64,000 nt of DNA, taken from NCBI GenBank assembly GCA_031761405.1, contig JASEVX010000374.1, positions 93,997-157,996 on the forward strand, read 5' to 3'. Positions 11,945-23,168 of this stretch are shown piece by piece. Each line of letters begins with the position of its first letter. Within the stretch, counting starts at the first letter, position 1. The notes under the pieces are model-generated. The model searched no databases. It was not told where the DNA came from and saw only the letters and a program-made list of their open reading frames with translations. Made by a program: the position numbers and the translations under genes. This stretch comes from Serripes groenlandicus (taxonomy: Eukaryota > Mollusca > Bivalvia > Cardiida > Cardiidae).

Positions 11945-12095
11945 AATCCGCTGTGGTCGAGTGGTTAGCATCGGATTTCGAAAACGGGTGTCCCGGGTTC
12001 GATCCCCAGTCGCGGCACTACGGTCATGGTGGAGTGCCCTTGGGCAAGGCACATTTTCTAGTACTGTCAGCTTCCATGTCACACCTTGGTTAAGA
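11945..12095 (+). mobile_element. tRNA-derived SINE head
   Basis: GTGGTCGAGTGGTTAGC (A-box-like) and GGGTTCGATCCCC (B box) are spaced as in a serine-type tRNA, followed by TGGAGTGCCCTTGGGCAAGG. The acceptor stem does not pair well, so this is a SINE head rather than a functional tRNA gene. Confidence 0.6.
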
Positions 12096-12385
12096 TTTTA
12101 CATGCAAGTACTTAAATACTACACCTATTGCATTGAAACTTCCTACAACCCTACCCAACTATCAGACCTATGTAGATTATCAAGTTAGATAACTCTATCC
12201 TGCATTTTATGCAAGTTATGGCCCTTTTTAACTTAGAAATTCTGGTTAAAGTTTTGCGTGCATATCTCAGTATTTACTAGATGCATTGCATTGAAACTTT
12301 ATAAAACCATACCCAAATATCACACCTGTGTAGATACAAGTTAGATAACTCTATCCTGCATTTAATGCAAGTTATGGCCTTTTTT
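12096..12385 (+). repeat. Tandem core fragment, about 165-bp unit, two copies
   Basis: Two successive units share GATGCATTGCATTGAAACT-type and AACTCTATCCTGCATTT phrases and GCAAGTTATGGCC. The unit has the GAAACTT ... TTATGGCC pattern of HINE cores but no termini here. The downstream copy runs into the AGCTCACCAGAGC element. Confidence 0.6.
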
Positions 12386-13022
12386 AGCTCACCAGAGCAC
12401 AAAGTGCTCAAGGGGAGTTTTTGTGATCGCCTTTTGTCCGTCGTTCGTCGTCCGTCGTCAACATTTACTTGTTAACACTCTAGAGGCAACATTTTGCATC
12501 CAATCTTCATTATAACCCTAACCATCAGAACATATATCTCAATCAAATCTGGGTCAAAAACTAGGTCACTAGGCCCAATTTAAGGAAAATCTTGTTAACA
12601 CTCTTGAAGCCGCATTTTTGGCTTGAGCATGTTGAAACTTTGTCAGAATGTTTGTCTTAGTGATATCTAGGCCAAGTTTGAATATAGGTCATGTCGGGTC
12701 AAAAACTAGGTCACTATGCCAAATTTAAGAAAAATCTTGTTAACACTCTGGAAGCCACATTTTTGGCTTGAGCATGTTGAAACTTTGTCAGAATATTTGT
12801 TTAAGTGATAGCTAGGCCTTGTTCGAATATGGGTCAGGTCAGGTCAACAACTAATTGAAGAACAAACTAGTTAAAACTATAGAGATCGCATTTTTGACTT
12901 GAGTAGCTTGAAATTTTGTCAGAAAGTTTGTCTTGATGATATTGCCATTGGTGCTGAAAGAGTTATGTTTTGAATAGCCCATTCTCAGGTGAGAGATTCC
13001 AGGGCCTCATAGCCCTCTTGTT
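12386..13022 (+). mobile_element. HINE-like element, family L
   Basis: It begins AGCTCACCAGAGCAC, has a GTCC/GTCG microsatellite at 12436-12460, about four units with AATCTTGTTAACACTCT, TTGAAACTTTGTCAGAATG and CTAGGTCACTA, and ends CAGGTGAGAGATTCC with a hairpin-like GGGCCTCATAGCCC and CTCTTGTT. The ends resemble family A, but the core is unrelated. Confidence 0.75.
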
Positions 13023-13240
13023 TTGAGCTGTTAAATATATTGTTGAAATGTTTTTGAAATTAAAACTGCAGCTTTGGTTACTTTGGTCCAAAATCTTGTT
13101 TGTGTCAGAAAAAGTGTGAAAGTGTGAATTGACGGAGAGAAATCTGATAGACTATATCAGTTATCCTGAACGTGATTAGTGATAATGGGAAACCTAGATC
13201 AATTTTGTTTTGTAGCAGATTACCTCGTACAAGAAATATT

Positions 13241-13446
13241 TTAACCTTTTGCCCTCATACAGACATCTTTTGATGCCTCTGCAGCAGATGGTTTTTAAAA
13301 AACAAATGTGGCAAAAGGATAAATTTCTTATAATGTCACAATAACTATATTCAATTTTAATACTTTCATTTACAAAGATTTTCCATAATTTAGCCTAGTT
13401 GACTAAATGATTTGCTGCAGATTTGTTATATGTGGGAAAGGGTTAA
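13241..13446. mobile_element. piggyBac-like MITE, degenerate
   Basis: Ends are TTAACCTTTTGCCCTCATAC and GTGGGAAAGGGTTAA, with CTGCAGCAGATGG and GCTGCAGATTTG arms. A second, more eroded copy of the same family covers about 13540-13740. Confidence 0.6.
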
Positions 13447-13744
13447 AATCATTGTCCGAATAGGAGAAACTAATTACAATGGTGAGCAATTTCTCCATTT
13501 TCCAACAGTATTTTCAAGTTGTATATTTAATATCTCTATAACCTTTTCCCACATACAACAAATCAGAAGCAGACAACTTTGGAAACATTGGTATAAAGCT
13601 ATTGGTAACTTCTATAAATGAATCATTAAAAGCATTGGGGTAAATGAAGAAATTGCTCATTGTAACTATGTTTCAAATGTCGTCTGCTTCTGAGCTATCA
13701 AAAAGCGTCTATAAATTGAAAAGTGTCCACATTTGAGGTTATGT

Positions 13745-15961
13745 TGTGAGGGCATCAATTGTTATCAGGCAAACTGTTTTTTGTTTATTTATAGGAACTT
13801 CTGATGGCTGCTCTAGGGAGTTCACAATTAAATAAATCCAATCTTTAAAAGAAGACACCATCACATAGTGCTACCACTGCCAAGGGGGATAACTATAAAT
13901 TTGCTGTCATAAAGTCACTGGTGGCGCTTCTAGGGAAGTGCAAAAACAGTAAAAAGACAACGGACTGCACTCAAACTAGCTTTTCCTCACATAAAGGTAT
14001 TTTTTATGTAAACTTGTGTTTCGATAGATCCATAAAACCTCTGCACAAAAATAACAACATCAATTTCTTCTCCAATATCAAGTCATGGCTGCAAAATGTA
14101 AAGGGAAGGGGCAGGTTACTCCATCTGACCTAGGCGTTTATCGGTGTAAAGTTTTCATTTGATAGCACCATTTAAGTACGGTAATACATTATGCATGATT
14201 TATAAATTGGATTCTCATTAGAACATCTAGCTTACAAGTTTTTGCATTTAACTCTTTCCCACATACAACAAATCTGCACCTGCGGGCTATTTCTAAGGGA
14301 AGATAGAATTTACTGATACTTTATGTAAAGTTCCAGTACAAAGAGGATTTACGCATGTTATTACTTGTTCAAGTTTTGACTGTGTTTGATAGAGCTAAGA
14401 CCATTTTATAAAATAATTTTTCAAGCTTCAATCAGTTTTACTGATTTATTAATTAATTAATGCCATACAAAAATTGGGATTTTTTTTTTCCGCAGATCTT
14501 GTCTCACTTAGTAAGTCGCAGGCTTATTTTTTGTTTGGGAAATTTTGGGGAAAAAACTATGACTGTGATAAATAAATAGCCTCTCTGTGTGGTTATGTAT
14601 AAAAAGACATTATTATTATTGTATAATGAAAGATGTTATTTTAAGTAAAATGACGTAACGCTAGCTATTATTTCATAATTCAATCACCTGAACCACAACT
14701 TAGCAACCTGTTCAAAATTAATTTTTTTTTACCAATGTTAAAATTCTACAATAAACTGACATTTTAATAATTAAAATTGTTATTAAATGGAGGTTTGTGG
14801 CCGCAAGACAGAAATGCTGGGGTATGTCCCTAAGGCACCCAGCAGTCTGTAAACATTCTACCAGCCGAGAGAAGGTCTAACTTGTTTTCCTAGCCAACCT
14901 AATATATCCTTTACGGACCATTTAAAAATTAAAATATGTTATTAAAATCTGCTAAGTTTGATGCAATATCCTTTACCATTATCTTTCCCTGTAACGCAAC
15001 TAACGCAATACTAGATGTTACACTAACAAAAGGGGCAACTAGACCAATATTTTCCCTGCATTGCAACTCAACTTAGGCAATAGTATGGGTTACCAGAACA
15101 CAATGAGCAACATCCTAGACCATTATTTGTCCCCTTGCTTGTAGTCGAACAATTCCCTGCCAGGGGTTAAGTGTAAGCATCGCCCCACAGTTGCAAGTTA
15201 GCTACAAGCAGTATTATAATTATAATGCCATATATGAAGAGCGGTATCTACAAGTAAGACCAACTCTCAGCTGGCAAAATTGTTCTCGCAACTTAAAGTA
15301 ATTGACCTTTAACATAACCAGTCCCTGACATAACCATCAGTGGTTTATGCCGCTTAAGTTGTTACTATGAGATGTGCAAAGTTTCTGTATTAGGTTTCAA
15401 TTTATGATTAAAAGATTGTTTAACATTTTTGCTCAACTATGAAATATTCATTTATAATATTTTCTTGGCTTGAGCAATCTTTCTAAAAATCTTGCACCTT
15501 GCCTCCTTGAAATATTTTTATAGAAAAGGAAGTTGTAGCTGGCCCAATCTCTGCTTTCCCTATCCTTTACAATTTGTGTCCCAGCTACACAACTCTTTGA
15601 CAAAAACCGAGGTATTCCAAATGAGCCTAAAAAAGATAACACTTTATGGAAAATGTAAATGAAAGTATGTTTGCATCGAAGAACTGATAGTGACGAGCCA
15701 AAGTTATTTTCCTAAACATAAATTGTGTTATGACTTGGGTTCGTAACACGTAGTATTTGAAACATGTTTTCACAAATATAATCTCAGATGCCTGACGGTC
15801 CTTCAAGGTAAAATTTCGACAAGTTTTTGATATAAGTCTTAAGTTTTGATAAAGTATTGCACACCTGTAGGCTTTATAAATTGATGGATCATTATTAGAA
15901 ATTATGCAGGAATTGGGCCATAAGTATTCGTTTAGATAAATTGTTTAGAGATAAAATAAGA
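13745..15961. other. No gene or clear repeat recognised
   Basis: About 2.2 kb of AT-rich sequence with short open frames lacking splice context or recognisable motifs. A short MITE end (CTTTCCCACATACAAC) lies at about 14250. It precedes the first HERC1-like exon and is treated as intergenic or intronic. Confidence 0.45.
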
Positions 15962-16001
15962 TCAAATAAAACCTTTTAAATTATAATTGAATATTTTCCA
16001 G

Positions 16002-16210
16002 GTGGGAGGGGTCACTTGGATATTCAGCCACATTGGGTGACGACGCTCTCATTTCCACAACACAATGTAAAACGGTATTTGGAGGATGTTTGGGTTTAAC
16101 GACAGACAGACTTCTAGTTGGAAGGTTGGATGGATCTGTGGCGTACATTGATATTATGGATAACTCCACATTCAGAAGACAGGAGCTAGATCACTGTTAT
16201 AGACAAGATG
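16002..16210 (+). CDS. HERC1-like: HERC1-like WD40-region exon 1
   Basis: A TTTTCCAG acceptor and a GATG|GTATGC donor bound an open frame: WEGSLGYSATLGDD, then DRLLVGRLDGSVAYID and RRQELDHCYRQD. This matches the WD40-repeat region of HERC1, whose corresponding stretch reads LLLVGRMDGS and HRRELEHCYRKD (from memory of the human protein). HERC1 is a giant HECT-type E3 ubiquitin ligase with two RCC1-like domains, SPRY and WD40 regions. The exon is intact. Its first 70 bp plus the preceding 40 bp of intron recur inside a transposon at 23438. No earlier HERC1 exon was found upstream. Confidence 0.8.
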
Positions 16211-16456
16211 GTATGCTGTCTTTTACCTGATTCTTTCCCTTTTACGAAATTCTCGACTTTGAAAGCGCCTATGTAATATGGAAAATCTCTATGAATCAAA
16301 ATATACTTATTGAATATATGTGAAAGCATCATGACACAATGACTTTTTTAAAAAGACTCCTGTTGCTGATGTGTCAAAATAGATCTGAATGTTGAGACGG
16401 TTTGCAAACCAAAAATGTCTAAGAAAAAAATTGTGGACAATATCAAACGTTTTAAT

Positions 16457-16529
16457 TATGTCTCCCCCTGTATACAGGGGAGATATATTGTTTTTGTCCT
16501 GGGCGTCTGTCTGTCTGTCTGTCTGTCCT

Positions 16530-16562
<33 letters not shown>

Positions 16563-17611
16563 CCGAAATCGTGTCCGCTCCATATCTCCAAGACGGCTTG
16601 AAGGATTTTCATGAAACTTGGCTCACATGTTCACCTCATCAAGGCGACGTGCAGAACCCGCGTCTCGACAATATAGGGTCAAGGTCAAGGTCACGCTTGA
16701 AGGTCAAAGGTTTGAGGCTTTATTTCGTGTCCGCTCCATATCTCCCAGACGGCTTGAAGGATTTTCATGAAACTTGGGTCACATGTTCACCTCATCAAGG
16801 CGACGTGCAGAACCCGCGTCTCGACAATATAGGGTCAAGGTCAAGGTCACACTTGAAGGTCAAAGGTTTGAGGCTTTATTTCGTGTCCGCTCCATATCTC
16901 CGAGACGGCTTGAAGGATTTTCATGAAACTTGGGTCACATGTTCACCTCATCAAGGCGACGTGCAGAACCTGCGTCTCGACAATATAGGGTCAAGGTCAA
17001 GGTCACGCTTGAATGTCAAAGGTTTGAGGCTTTATTTCGTGTCCGCTCCATATCTCCCAGACGGCTTGAAGGATTTTCATGAAACTTGGGTCACATGTTT
17101 ACCTCATCAAGGCGACGTGCAGAACCCGCGTCTCGACAATATAGGGTCAATGTCAAGGTCACGCTTGAAGGTCAAAGGTTTGAGGCTTTATTTCGTGTCC
17201 GCTCCATATCTCCCAGACGGCTTGAAGGATTTTCATGAAACTTGGGTCACATGTTTACCTCATCAAGGCGACGTGCAGAACCCGCGTCTCGACAATATAG
17301 GGTCAATGTCAAGGTCACGCTTGAAGGTCAAAGGTTTGAGGCTTTATTTCGTGTCCGCTCCATATCTCCCAGACGGCTTGAAGGATTTTCATGAAACTTG
17401 GGTCACATGTTTACCTCATCAAGGCGACGTGCAGAACCCGCGTCTCGACAATATAGGGTCAATGTCAAGGTCACGCTTGAAGGTCAAAGGTTTGAGGCTT
17501 TATTTCGTGTCCGCTCCATATCTGTCCCAAATTTATAGGTTGGAATGTTTTGAGAGATTTTGACAGATATTTGAGGGGAGACATCTGTTTTTTGCAAAAA
17601 CAATTCTAGTT
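16457..17611 (+). mobile_element. HINE-like element, family C, copy 1
   Basis: It begins TATGTCTCCCCCTGTATACA and ends GGGGAGACATCTGTTTT plus AATTCTAG. TGTCTCCCC and GGGGAGACA are subterminal inverted repeats. A GTCT microsatellite occupies 16505-16565. The core has about six units of exactly 156 bp (CTCCATATCTCCCAGACGG, CATGAAACTTGGGTCACATG). Because 156 is divisible by three and the unit lacks stops in one frame, a 382-codon open frame runs through it. This is a repeat artefact, not a gene. Confidence 0.8.
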
Positions 17612-17833
17612 TTCATTTAGAGTTGAAAACATTGTTTAAAAAGGACAACATTACTTGTTTTGAGTTAATTTTTCCTTTACCTACAATGTTGGGCATAAGC
17701 AATATTGTATTACTATTTATTACAAAATAAATAAAAAGATGTGTACAAGTGGATCAATTTTTGCTTGAAAAACAAGATTTTAGATACTTATATTAATTTG
17801 TCTCTTGAATGTGTAGGAGTTAAAATGTCTGCT

Positions 17834-18125
17834 TGATTGCTTGGGGCTTAACGCTGTTTTCAACAATTTTTCTGTCATATCATGGAAGCCAGATCACCTA
17901 CTCATTTGTTTCCTTGCTTTCTCACACCAGTACTCCACACAACATACTTTCCAAGCAACTAGCTGCTTTTCCACATAGACTGTTAGCCCATTGGTGGAAG
18001 ACGAATGGCGTTTGTCATAGTGACTTTTGTTAAACTTGGAAAAGAATGTTGGCCGAGCTGGGATTCAAACTCACAACCCCTGGATTGACAGCCCACATCA
18101 CTACCGACTTGGCTATCAGGGCTCG
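17834..18125 (-). mobile_element. tRNA-derived SINE, family S (reverse strand)
   Basis: Read on the minus strand it has a tRNA-like head (GGGTTGTGAGTTTGAATCCC region) and a body with GCTGCTTTTCC and CACCAGTACTCCAC (plus-strand phrases), ending at a GATTGCTTGG tail. The same family recurs at 19501-19800 (-) and 53806-54088 (+). Confidence 0.65.
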
Positions 18126-18375
18126 GCTATAGGGTCTACCTAGAGAGATGTAGACAGAGTTTTGATTCCTGTTTGTCTCATACCAAAAGTCTTTTAAAAA
18201 TGGCATAAGTGACTTCCCTCCTTACCCATTAGTATCAACTGATGTGAAGGTGTCAGGATAGACTGATCAGCAGCACTGGTAGTTTAGAAATGTCTTGATA
18301 TACCTCCAACACTGTTAAAAATGACTTAAAACACTGACAAACAAACACACAACCTTGTTAATGCTTTTGTTACAG

Positions 18376-18500
18376 TATCAGTGACTCCGATAGCATGGTA
18401 TGAAGAAACACGGAACTTCTTTGTGGGGTACAGTGACGGCATCATCACACAGTGTTCACTGGATGGATTTGACCAACCAATCAGAACAGAGGCACATGAG
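18376..18500 (+). CDS. HERC1-like: HERC1-like WD40-region exon 2
   Basis: The acceptor is TTGTTACAG and the donor CATGAG|GTTATG. Spliced to the previous exon it reads DVSVTPIAWYEETRNFFVGYSDGIITQCSLDG ... EAHE, aligning with the HERC1 segment that follows HCYRKD (VSVTCIAW ... VGYFDGK). The phase joins perfectly (GAT G|TA TCA). Intact. It lies immediately before a short interspersed repeat at 18532. Confidence 0.8.
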
Positions 18501-18531
18501 GTTATGTCTATTCCTTTTGATATACCCCCAG

Positions 18532-18612
18532 AGCTATAGATAAGGAGTGTTTTGCATGTTCCAAAAACCTTAATTGACCCCCTTACCCTATGTTGTGGGT
18601 ACTCAATGAGAC
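18532..18612. repeat. Short interspersed repeat, copy of 7035-7120
   Basis: It shares TGTTTTGCATGTTC and CCTATGTTGTGGGTACTCAA with the earlier copy. A degenerate MITE with GAGAAATTTTTAAAAATGAGC follows at 18715-18900. Confidence 0.5.
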
Positions 18613-19255
18613 GATTCTGTTGAGTGCCCATATCATAGGGTTTTGATGAGAAATAAGAGAGATATTGTGGGGAGGAAAGCTATATAACTTTCCTTATCTG
18701 GATCTCTGAACCCTTTTACCTGATTTCGAGGAATTTTGATGCCTCTACAGTAGAAAGCTTTTGAAAACATTGTAGAAAAAGGAGAAATTTTTAAAAATGA
18801 GCAATTTCTCTCCTTTGCAAACAATATAATGTGTTACGTGGATAGAGTTGAAAACATTATAACAAAAGGAGAAATTGCTCATTTTGATCAGTGTGACTTT
18901 GACCACACTTATTTTATAAATTATATTATTTAAATGAGTTAGTATTGTGTCCTCAAAGAACTTTGAAACCCCCCTTAGAGGACTACGGATTGTCTACAAT
19001 TCTTCAATACCCCTTTGTTGATTTTTTAACTTATTATCTAACCTTTTGCTGTGACATGTGTGTTCTGTGCAACGTTCTTGTGTTGAGAAGAAATGACTGT
19101 GTATATAAGATAAATCTTTGTTTTGGTGTAAGATGTACATATTTGTCAATGATTAAAACAATTTTTATGTTCATGAATGGAAATACAGTATACATCAATA
19201 TCAATTTTAAACAAACAATTGATTTGTCTGTCTCATGCTTTTGCTTAATTATCCC

Positions 19256-19467
19256 TCCCTTTCCCACATACAACAAATCTGTAGCAGGCCACTCTGAAAA
19301 CATGAGAACAATCTCTATAAATGAAAGTTTAATTATTGAAAGGAGTTGAATATATTGTGTAAAAGGAGAAATTGCTTATTATGAGCAATTCCTCCTTACG
19401 CCACAATGTTTTCAAATGTCGTCTGTTCCAGGTGCATCAGAAAGTGTCTGGATGTGTTAAAGGGTTA
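19256..19467. mobile_element. piggyBac-like MITE, degenerate
   Basis: CCCTTTCCCACATACAAC, CTGTAGCAGGC and a central GAGAAATTGCTTATTATGAGC hairpin are present. The right end is GTTAAAGGGTTAA. It lies in the HERC1-like intron between WD40 exons 2 and 3. Confidence 0.6.
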
Positions 19468-19500
19468 ATTATTACATTTAGATATGGGTGAGTTTATCAA

Positions 19501-19800
19501 GTTGATTGATTGGAGTTTAACTCCATTTTCAACAAGTTTTCAGTCATACCACAGTTGCCAAGTCACCTACTCATGTGGGTCCTGGCTATCTCACACCAGT
19601 ACTCCACACAACAGTTTTTACAAGCAGCTGGCTGCTTTTCCACATTAACTGTTAACTATTAGCCCATTAGTCTAAGACGAATGACACTTGTCACAGTGAC
19701 TTTTGTCAAATGTCTGAAAAAATGTTGGGAGAGCTGGGGATTAAACTCACGACCCTTGGATTGAGAGTCTGCATGCTACCAACTGAGCTACCGAGGCACA
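19501..19800 (-). mobile_element. tRNA-derived SINE, family S (reverse strand)
   Basis: The minus strand starts with a lysine-tRNA-like head (CTCGGTAGCTCAGTTGGTAG, then GGGTCGTGAGTTTAATCCCC), with A and B boxes correctly spaced. The body shares CACACCAGTACTCCACACAA and GCTGGCTGCTTTTCCACA (plus strand) with the other copies, and the 3' tail is GATTGATTGG as read on plus. It is not a functional tRNA because it continues into the SINE body. Confidence 0.75.
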
Positions 19801-19879
19801 GTTAGATTTTAAGGAAATAATCCACAGGGTGATTTTGTCAAAAATAGACGAATGAACAAGTAATATTATCTATTTACAG

Positions 19880-20082
19880 TCCTCCGTGAATTGCATGAAG
19901 TGGGACCCCACTGGCCATATATTACTGACTTGTGCTGTGGGTGATTCTCACATGAAGGCATGGTCAACTGGCCGAGATGGTCTAACATTACTCCATGATC
20001 TGAAACATGGCTCAGCTGTGCTATGTGTACAATGGTGTGAAGTTCTAGGAAAAGGAGACAAGAAAAGATTACTTCTAGCAAG
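19880..20082 (+). CDS. HERC1-like: HERC1-like WD40-region exon 3
   Basis: Acceptor ATTTACAG, donor CAAG|GTATAA. It reads SSVNCMKWDPTGHILLTCAVGDSHMKAWSTG ... LGKGDKKRLLLA. The MKWDPTGHIL.TCA core is the best single match to HERC1 in the window. Intact, with phases matching both neighbours. A second copy of the donor (GCTAGCAAGGTAAAA) sits 30 bp downstream at 20102-20118. Confidence 0.85.
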
Positions 20083-20205
20083 GTATAAAATTGAGTTTGT
20101 TCTGCTAGCAAGGTAAAAACCTGTTATTGTGGAAAGTAACTCTTAAGTGTTAGATCAGATCAACCTATTCATATGCTGAGTTTATTCAGAATCTACACAA
20201 CTTAT

Positions 20206-20460
20206 TTAACCCCTTTCCCTCATACAACACATCTGCTACAGACAACTTTGAAAACATATATTGAAACTCTATTAATAAAAGAAAAAAACAAGTATTATTG
20301 CATCAAGTTGGAAACATTATGAGCAAGTTCACCTTTTGCCACAATGTTTTCAACTTTATTTAATAATAATCAAACTGCCATTTGTAGAGATTTTCACATT
20401 TTTGCCAATATATTTTCAAAGCTGTCTGCTGCTGATATGTTGTATGGTGGGAAGGGTTGA
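20206..20460. mobile_element. piggyBac-like MITE, degenerate
   Basis: Left end TTAACCCCTTTCCCTCATAC, right end GTGGGAAGGGTTGA, with GTCTGCTGCTGATATG and CTGCTACAGAC arms. A further half copy (GCTTTCTGATGCCTTTGCAG ... CACAATGTTTTCAAC) follows at 20595-20703. Confidence 0.55.
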
Positions 20461-20956
20461 TACTCACTGGTCATTGTGACTCTACAAATGAGTTACATAA
20501 ATTCATGTACAAAGTCTTGCCAGAAACTTCACTGTTCAACTTGCAAATAGTATGGACCCAGATGTAACTTCTGGCAAAAACCTAGAAGTATTGTTATGAC
20601 GCTTTCTGATGCCTTTGCAGCAGACGACTTTGAAAAAATTGAGACAAAAGTAGAAATTGCTCAAAACAAGCAAATTCTCCTTTTGCCACAATGTTTTCAA
20701 CTAATGCCAGTTAGTAAACCTTCATATATGTCTGTGTAAATAGTGTTTGTCCTTTCTTTTGTGTCTGTCTGTTTGTTTTTGGCCATACATTTTGACACTT
20801 CTGAGCAAAGGCTTTCATATCAGGTAAGTGTACAAGCTTTTTCCACTTTTGCTTAAATGTTCTGTGTGACCTTGACATTGATCTTTGGCCCAATTTTGTT
20901 CCAAACTCTGGGTATATGGGGTGTTTAATAACAAAATACATCTTGTTTGTTTACAG

Positions 20957-21053
20957 TGGATGTGATGATGGGAGTGTATACGTGAAAAGTGTACCTCAAA
21001 TAACTAGTCTTGAATCTCAGTTGTCTCCCCTAGCTTCATCACATAACTTTCAG
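20957..21053 (+). CDS. HERC1-like: HERC1-like WD40-region exon 4
   Basis: Acceptor TTTACAG, donor TTTCAG|GTAAGT. It reads (S)GCDDGSVYVKSVPQITSLESQLSPLASSHNFQ. The codon split with exon 3 (AG|T) restores ASGCDDGS, corresponding to ATGCQSGLVCVW in HERC1. Intact. Confidence 0.75.
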
Positions 21054-21462
21054 GTAAGTTAATTCAGTAGAGGTTTGGTTTTTCACTAACCATTCATCAC
21101 ATACAACCTTCTTCAGCAGATGAATTGGATATCATATATGAAAACAATTGGAAAATGTATTTAAATGATTGTATAAATAATTTTGTGGAGTTCAAAACAT
21201 TGTAACAACAGGAGAAATCACTTATAATGAATGTGGGATGGATTAAGCAAGGCATCTGAATCCTAAAACCTACTTCTTAAACAATTATTTTTGTGTAAAC
21301 CCTTTACTGTATACAGACACTTTCTAATGCCTCTGTAGAAGATGACTTTTCAAAACATTGTGGCAAATGGAGAAATTGCTTATAATGAGCATTTTGTATT
21401 GTGCTACATGTATGTTATGTTTTATTTAACCTAAGGGGTTTCACTATGTTCCATGTTGACAG

Positions 21463-21540
21463 GATGGAGGTACCACAAAGTCCCAAGCCAAAGTACATTT
21501 TGTACTGAGAGGACATGTATCCGGTGCGATCACATTCAAG
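21463..21540 (+). pseudogene. HERC1-like: HERC1-like WD40-region exon 5, cut by a transposon
   Basis: Acceptor GTTGACAG. It reads DGGTTKSQAKVHFVLRGHVSGAITFK, matching the VYQLRGHITPVRTVAF part of HERC1. The frame stops at the TA where a terminal-inverted-repeat element starts (21541). The remainder of this exon (the region expected before DGS.LQT) was not found after the element or before the next exon. The exon is therefore truncated in this copy. Confidence 0.7.
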
Positions 21541-22922
21541 TACCGTATATCCGCGGCCATAAGTCGACTTCGGCCATTAGTCGAAGGTCCAGTTTGACCC
21601 CAATTTCGGCGGTTTTGAGGTTACTCCCAGCCATAAGTCGGGGGTCGACTTTTTAAAAATTTCAGCAAAAAATTAAAAAAAAAAAATTCTCGATATAAAA
21701 CTGGATAACGATACATTATGATAATAATGCACAAACCTGATTTTATAAATCCAAATAAGCCAAACCAACTAACTAGTCCAAATTTCTTAATATATGTTTT
21801 AATCTATAAAAATAAAAGCGCGAAACTCGAACAAAGGGTTTTGTCGATGTCAACCCTTAAGACACATTTGTCCGATTTCACACATGAAAATTAATCCTTT
21901 CAATGTTTTCAAAAAATGATTAGTTAAAAGTAAAACAAACACAGGAATGAGTAATTGCATTGACGAAGTTTATTAAAAGTGTGTGTAATTCACAGAGTGG
22001 TGAAGACAAGGGTTGTAAAGGTCTATGGAAAGAAGTTTGGACTCTATAGTTATATGCAAACGGTTGTAATTTCGCCTGGAACAGGCTGTAGTTACAACCG
22101 ACTTGCATTAGCCCTATAACTAAACTGTTTGTCGCGTGAAAAACACAGGGCTCAAATAAATGACGTCACTAATTTACCAGCTGGGATTGAGACGCGACAA
22201 ATGAAAAACACCCATATAAATTAATGTTAAATCTACGATCCTATTAGCTTAGTAATACTTGTGTGATTAAACTGCACGTACTCTTTTTTTATGACGTAGC
22301 TCATTTGTTGGGGAAAATGGTTTGCGGAAATAAAGGTCTATATAGATTTCACTCTTACCCATTTTCACATGCATTTATACGCATCTGCAGCAGACTTCTC
22401 TTGATAGAGCTCTGACAAAAGGAGAAATTACTACATTTTCTTTAAATTGGACAAATTAACTTTGAATTAAAAAGGATTTTAAAGGGTATGATATTTATTT
22501 TTCCTTTGTTTACGGCTTTGAAACTAGATAAAAAAAAATGTAAGGAAAGGATGCATCGCTGATAAAAAGCAGTATCTCTATTTCTCAAAACGTTTACCAA
22601 CACTGTCTGCTACATCTGCATTTAAAGTTACAAATACGTGGTAGTAACTGTACTGTACACACAATTTACAATGAGGTACCTCTGGACAACTCGATGGTTA
22701 TATGCAAAACAGTTGTAATTTCTCCTGGAATAGGCTGTAGTTACAACCGATTTCTCCTGGAATAGGCTGTAGTTACAACCGACTTGCATTAGCCCTAAAA
22801 CTGTTTGTCGCGTGTAAAATATAGCCTTAGGAGAGATTGTCATTCAGTCATAAGTCGAGTCCCTGCTTCAACACCAAAATTTGAGTCTCAAAAATTCGAC
22901 TTATGGCCGCGGATATACGGTA
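21541..22922. mobile_element. TIR DNA transposon with TA target site, inserted in a HERC1-like exon
   Basis: The ends are TA|CCGTATATCCGCGGCC and its exact inverse GGCCGCGGATATACGG|TA, with about 25 bp of perfect inverted repeat including CATAAGTCGA. TA duplication fits the Tc1/mariner/pogo group. About 1.38 kb, with no transposase frame. Inside, a block containing GGCTGTAGTTACAACCG is repeated (22035-22140 and 22680-22815). It is non-autonomous. Confidence 0.75.
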
Positions 22923-23168
22923 GTATTATTGCTCCTAATTAATTTTCTTATCCTATAAAAATATAAAAGTGCCAAAATAGAACAAAGAGTTTTCTCGGTG
23001 TCGGGTGTTTTTCTAGTCCAGGCAGTAAACATCAAGGTGAATTACGTCACTATTAACCGGATGAGATGAGAGCTGCGACAAATGAAAAACTCCCATATAA
23101 ATTAATGTCAAATTTACGATCCAATGTTTAAGCTGCTTGTGTGACTAAACTGCACATAATTTTTTTTT

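Noticed and set aside
16415..17563. A 382-codon plus-strand open frame, and similar frames at 48606-50658
   Set aside because: They lie wholly in tandem 156-bp units of a mobile element and begin in its microsatellite; the frame is open only because the unit length is divisible by three.
18945..19349. A 134-codon frame rich in Cys and Phe
   Set aside because: It runs through intron and a MITE end, lacks splice sites and has no recognisable domain.
19725..19800. tRNA genes (also 11945-12020, 32455-32520, 53815-53885)
   Set aside because: A and B boxes are present, but acceptor stems pair poorly or the sequence continues into a SINE body with a characteristic tail.
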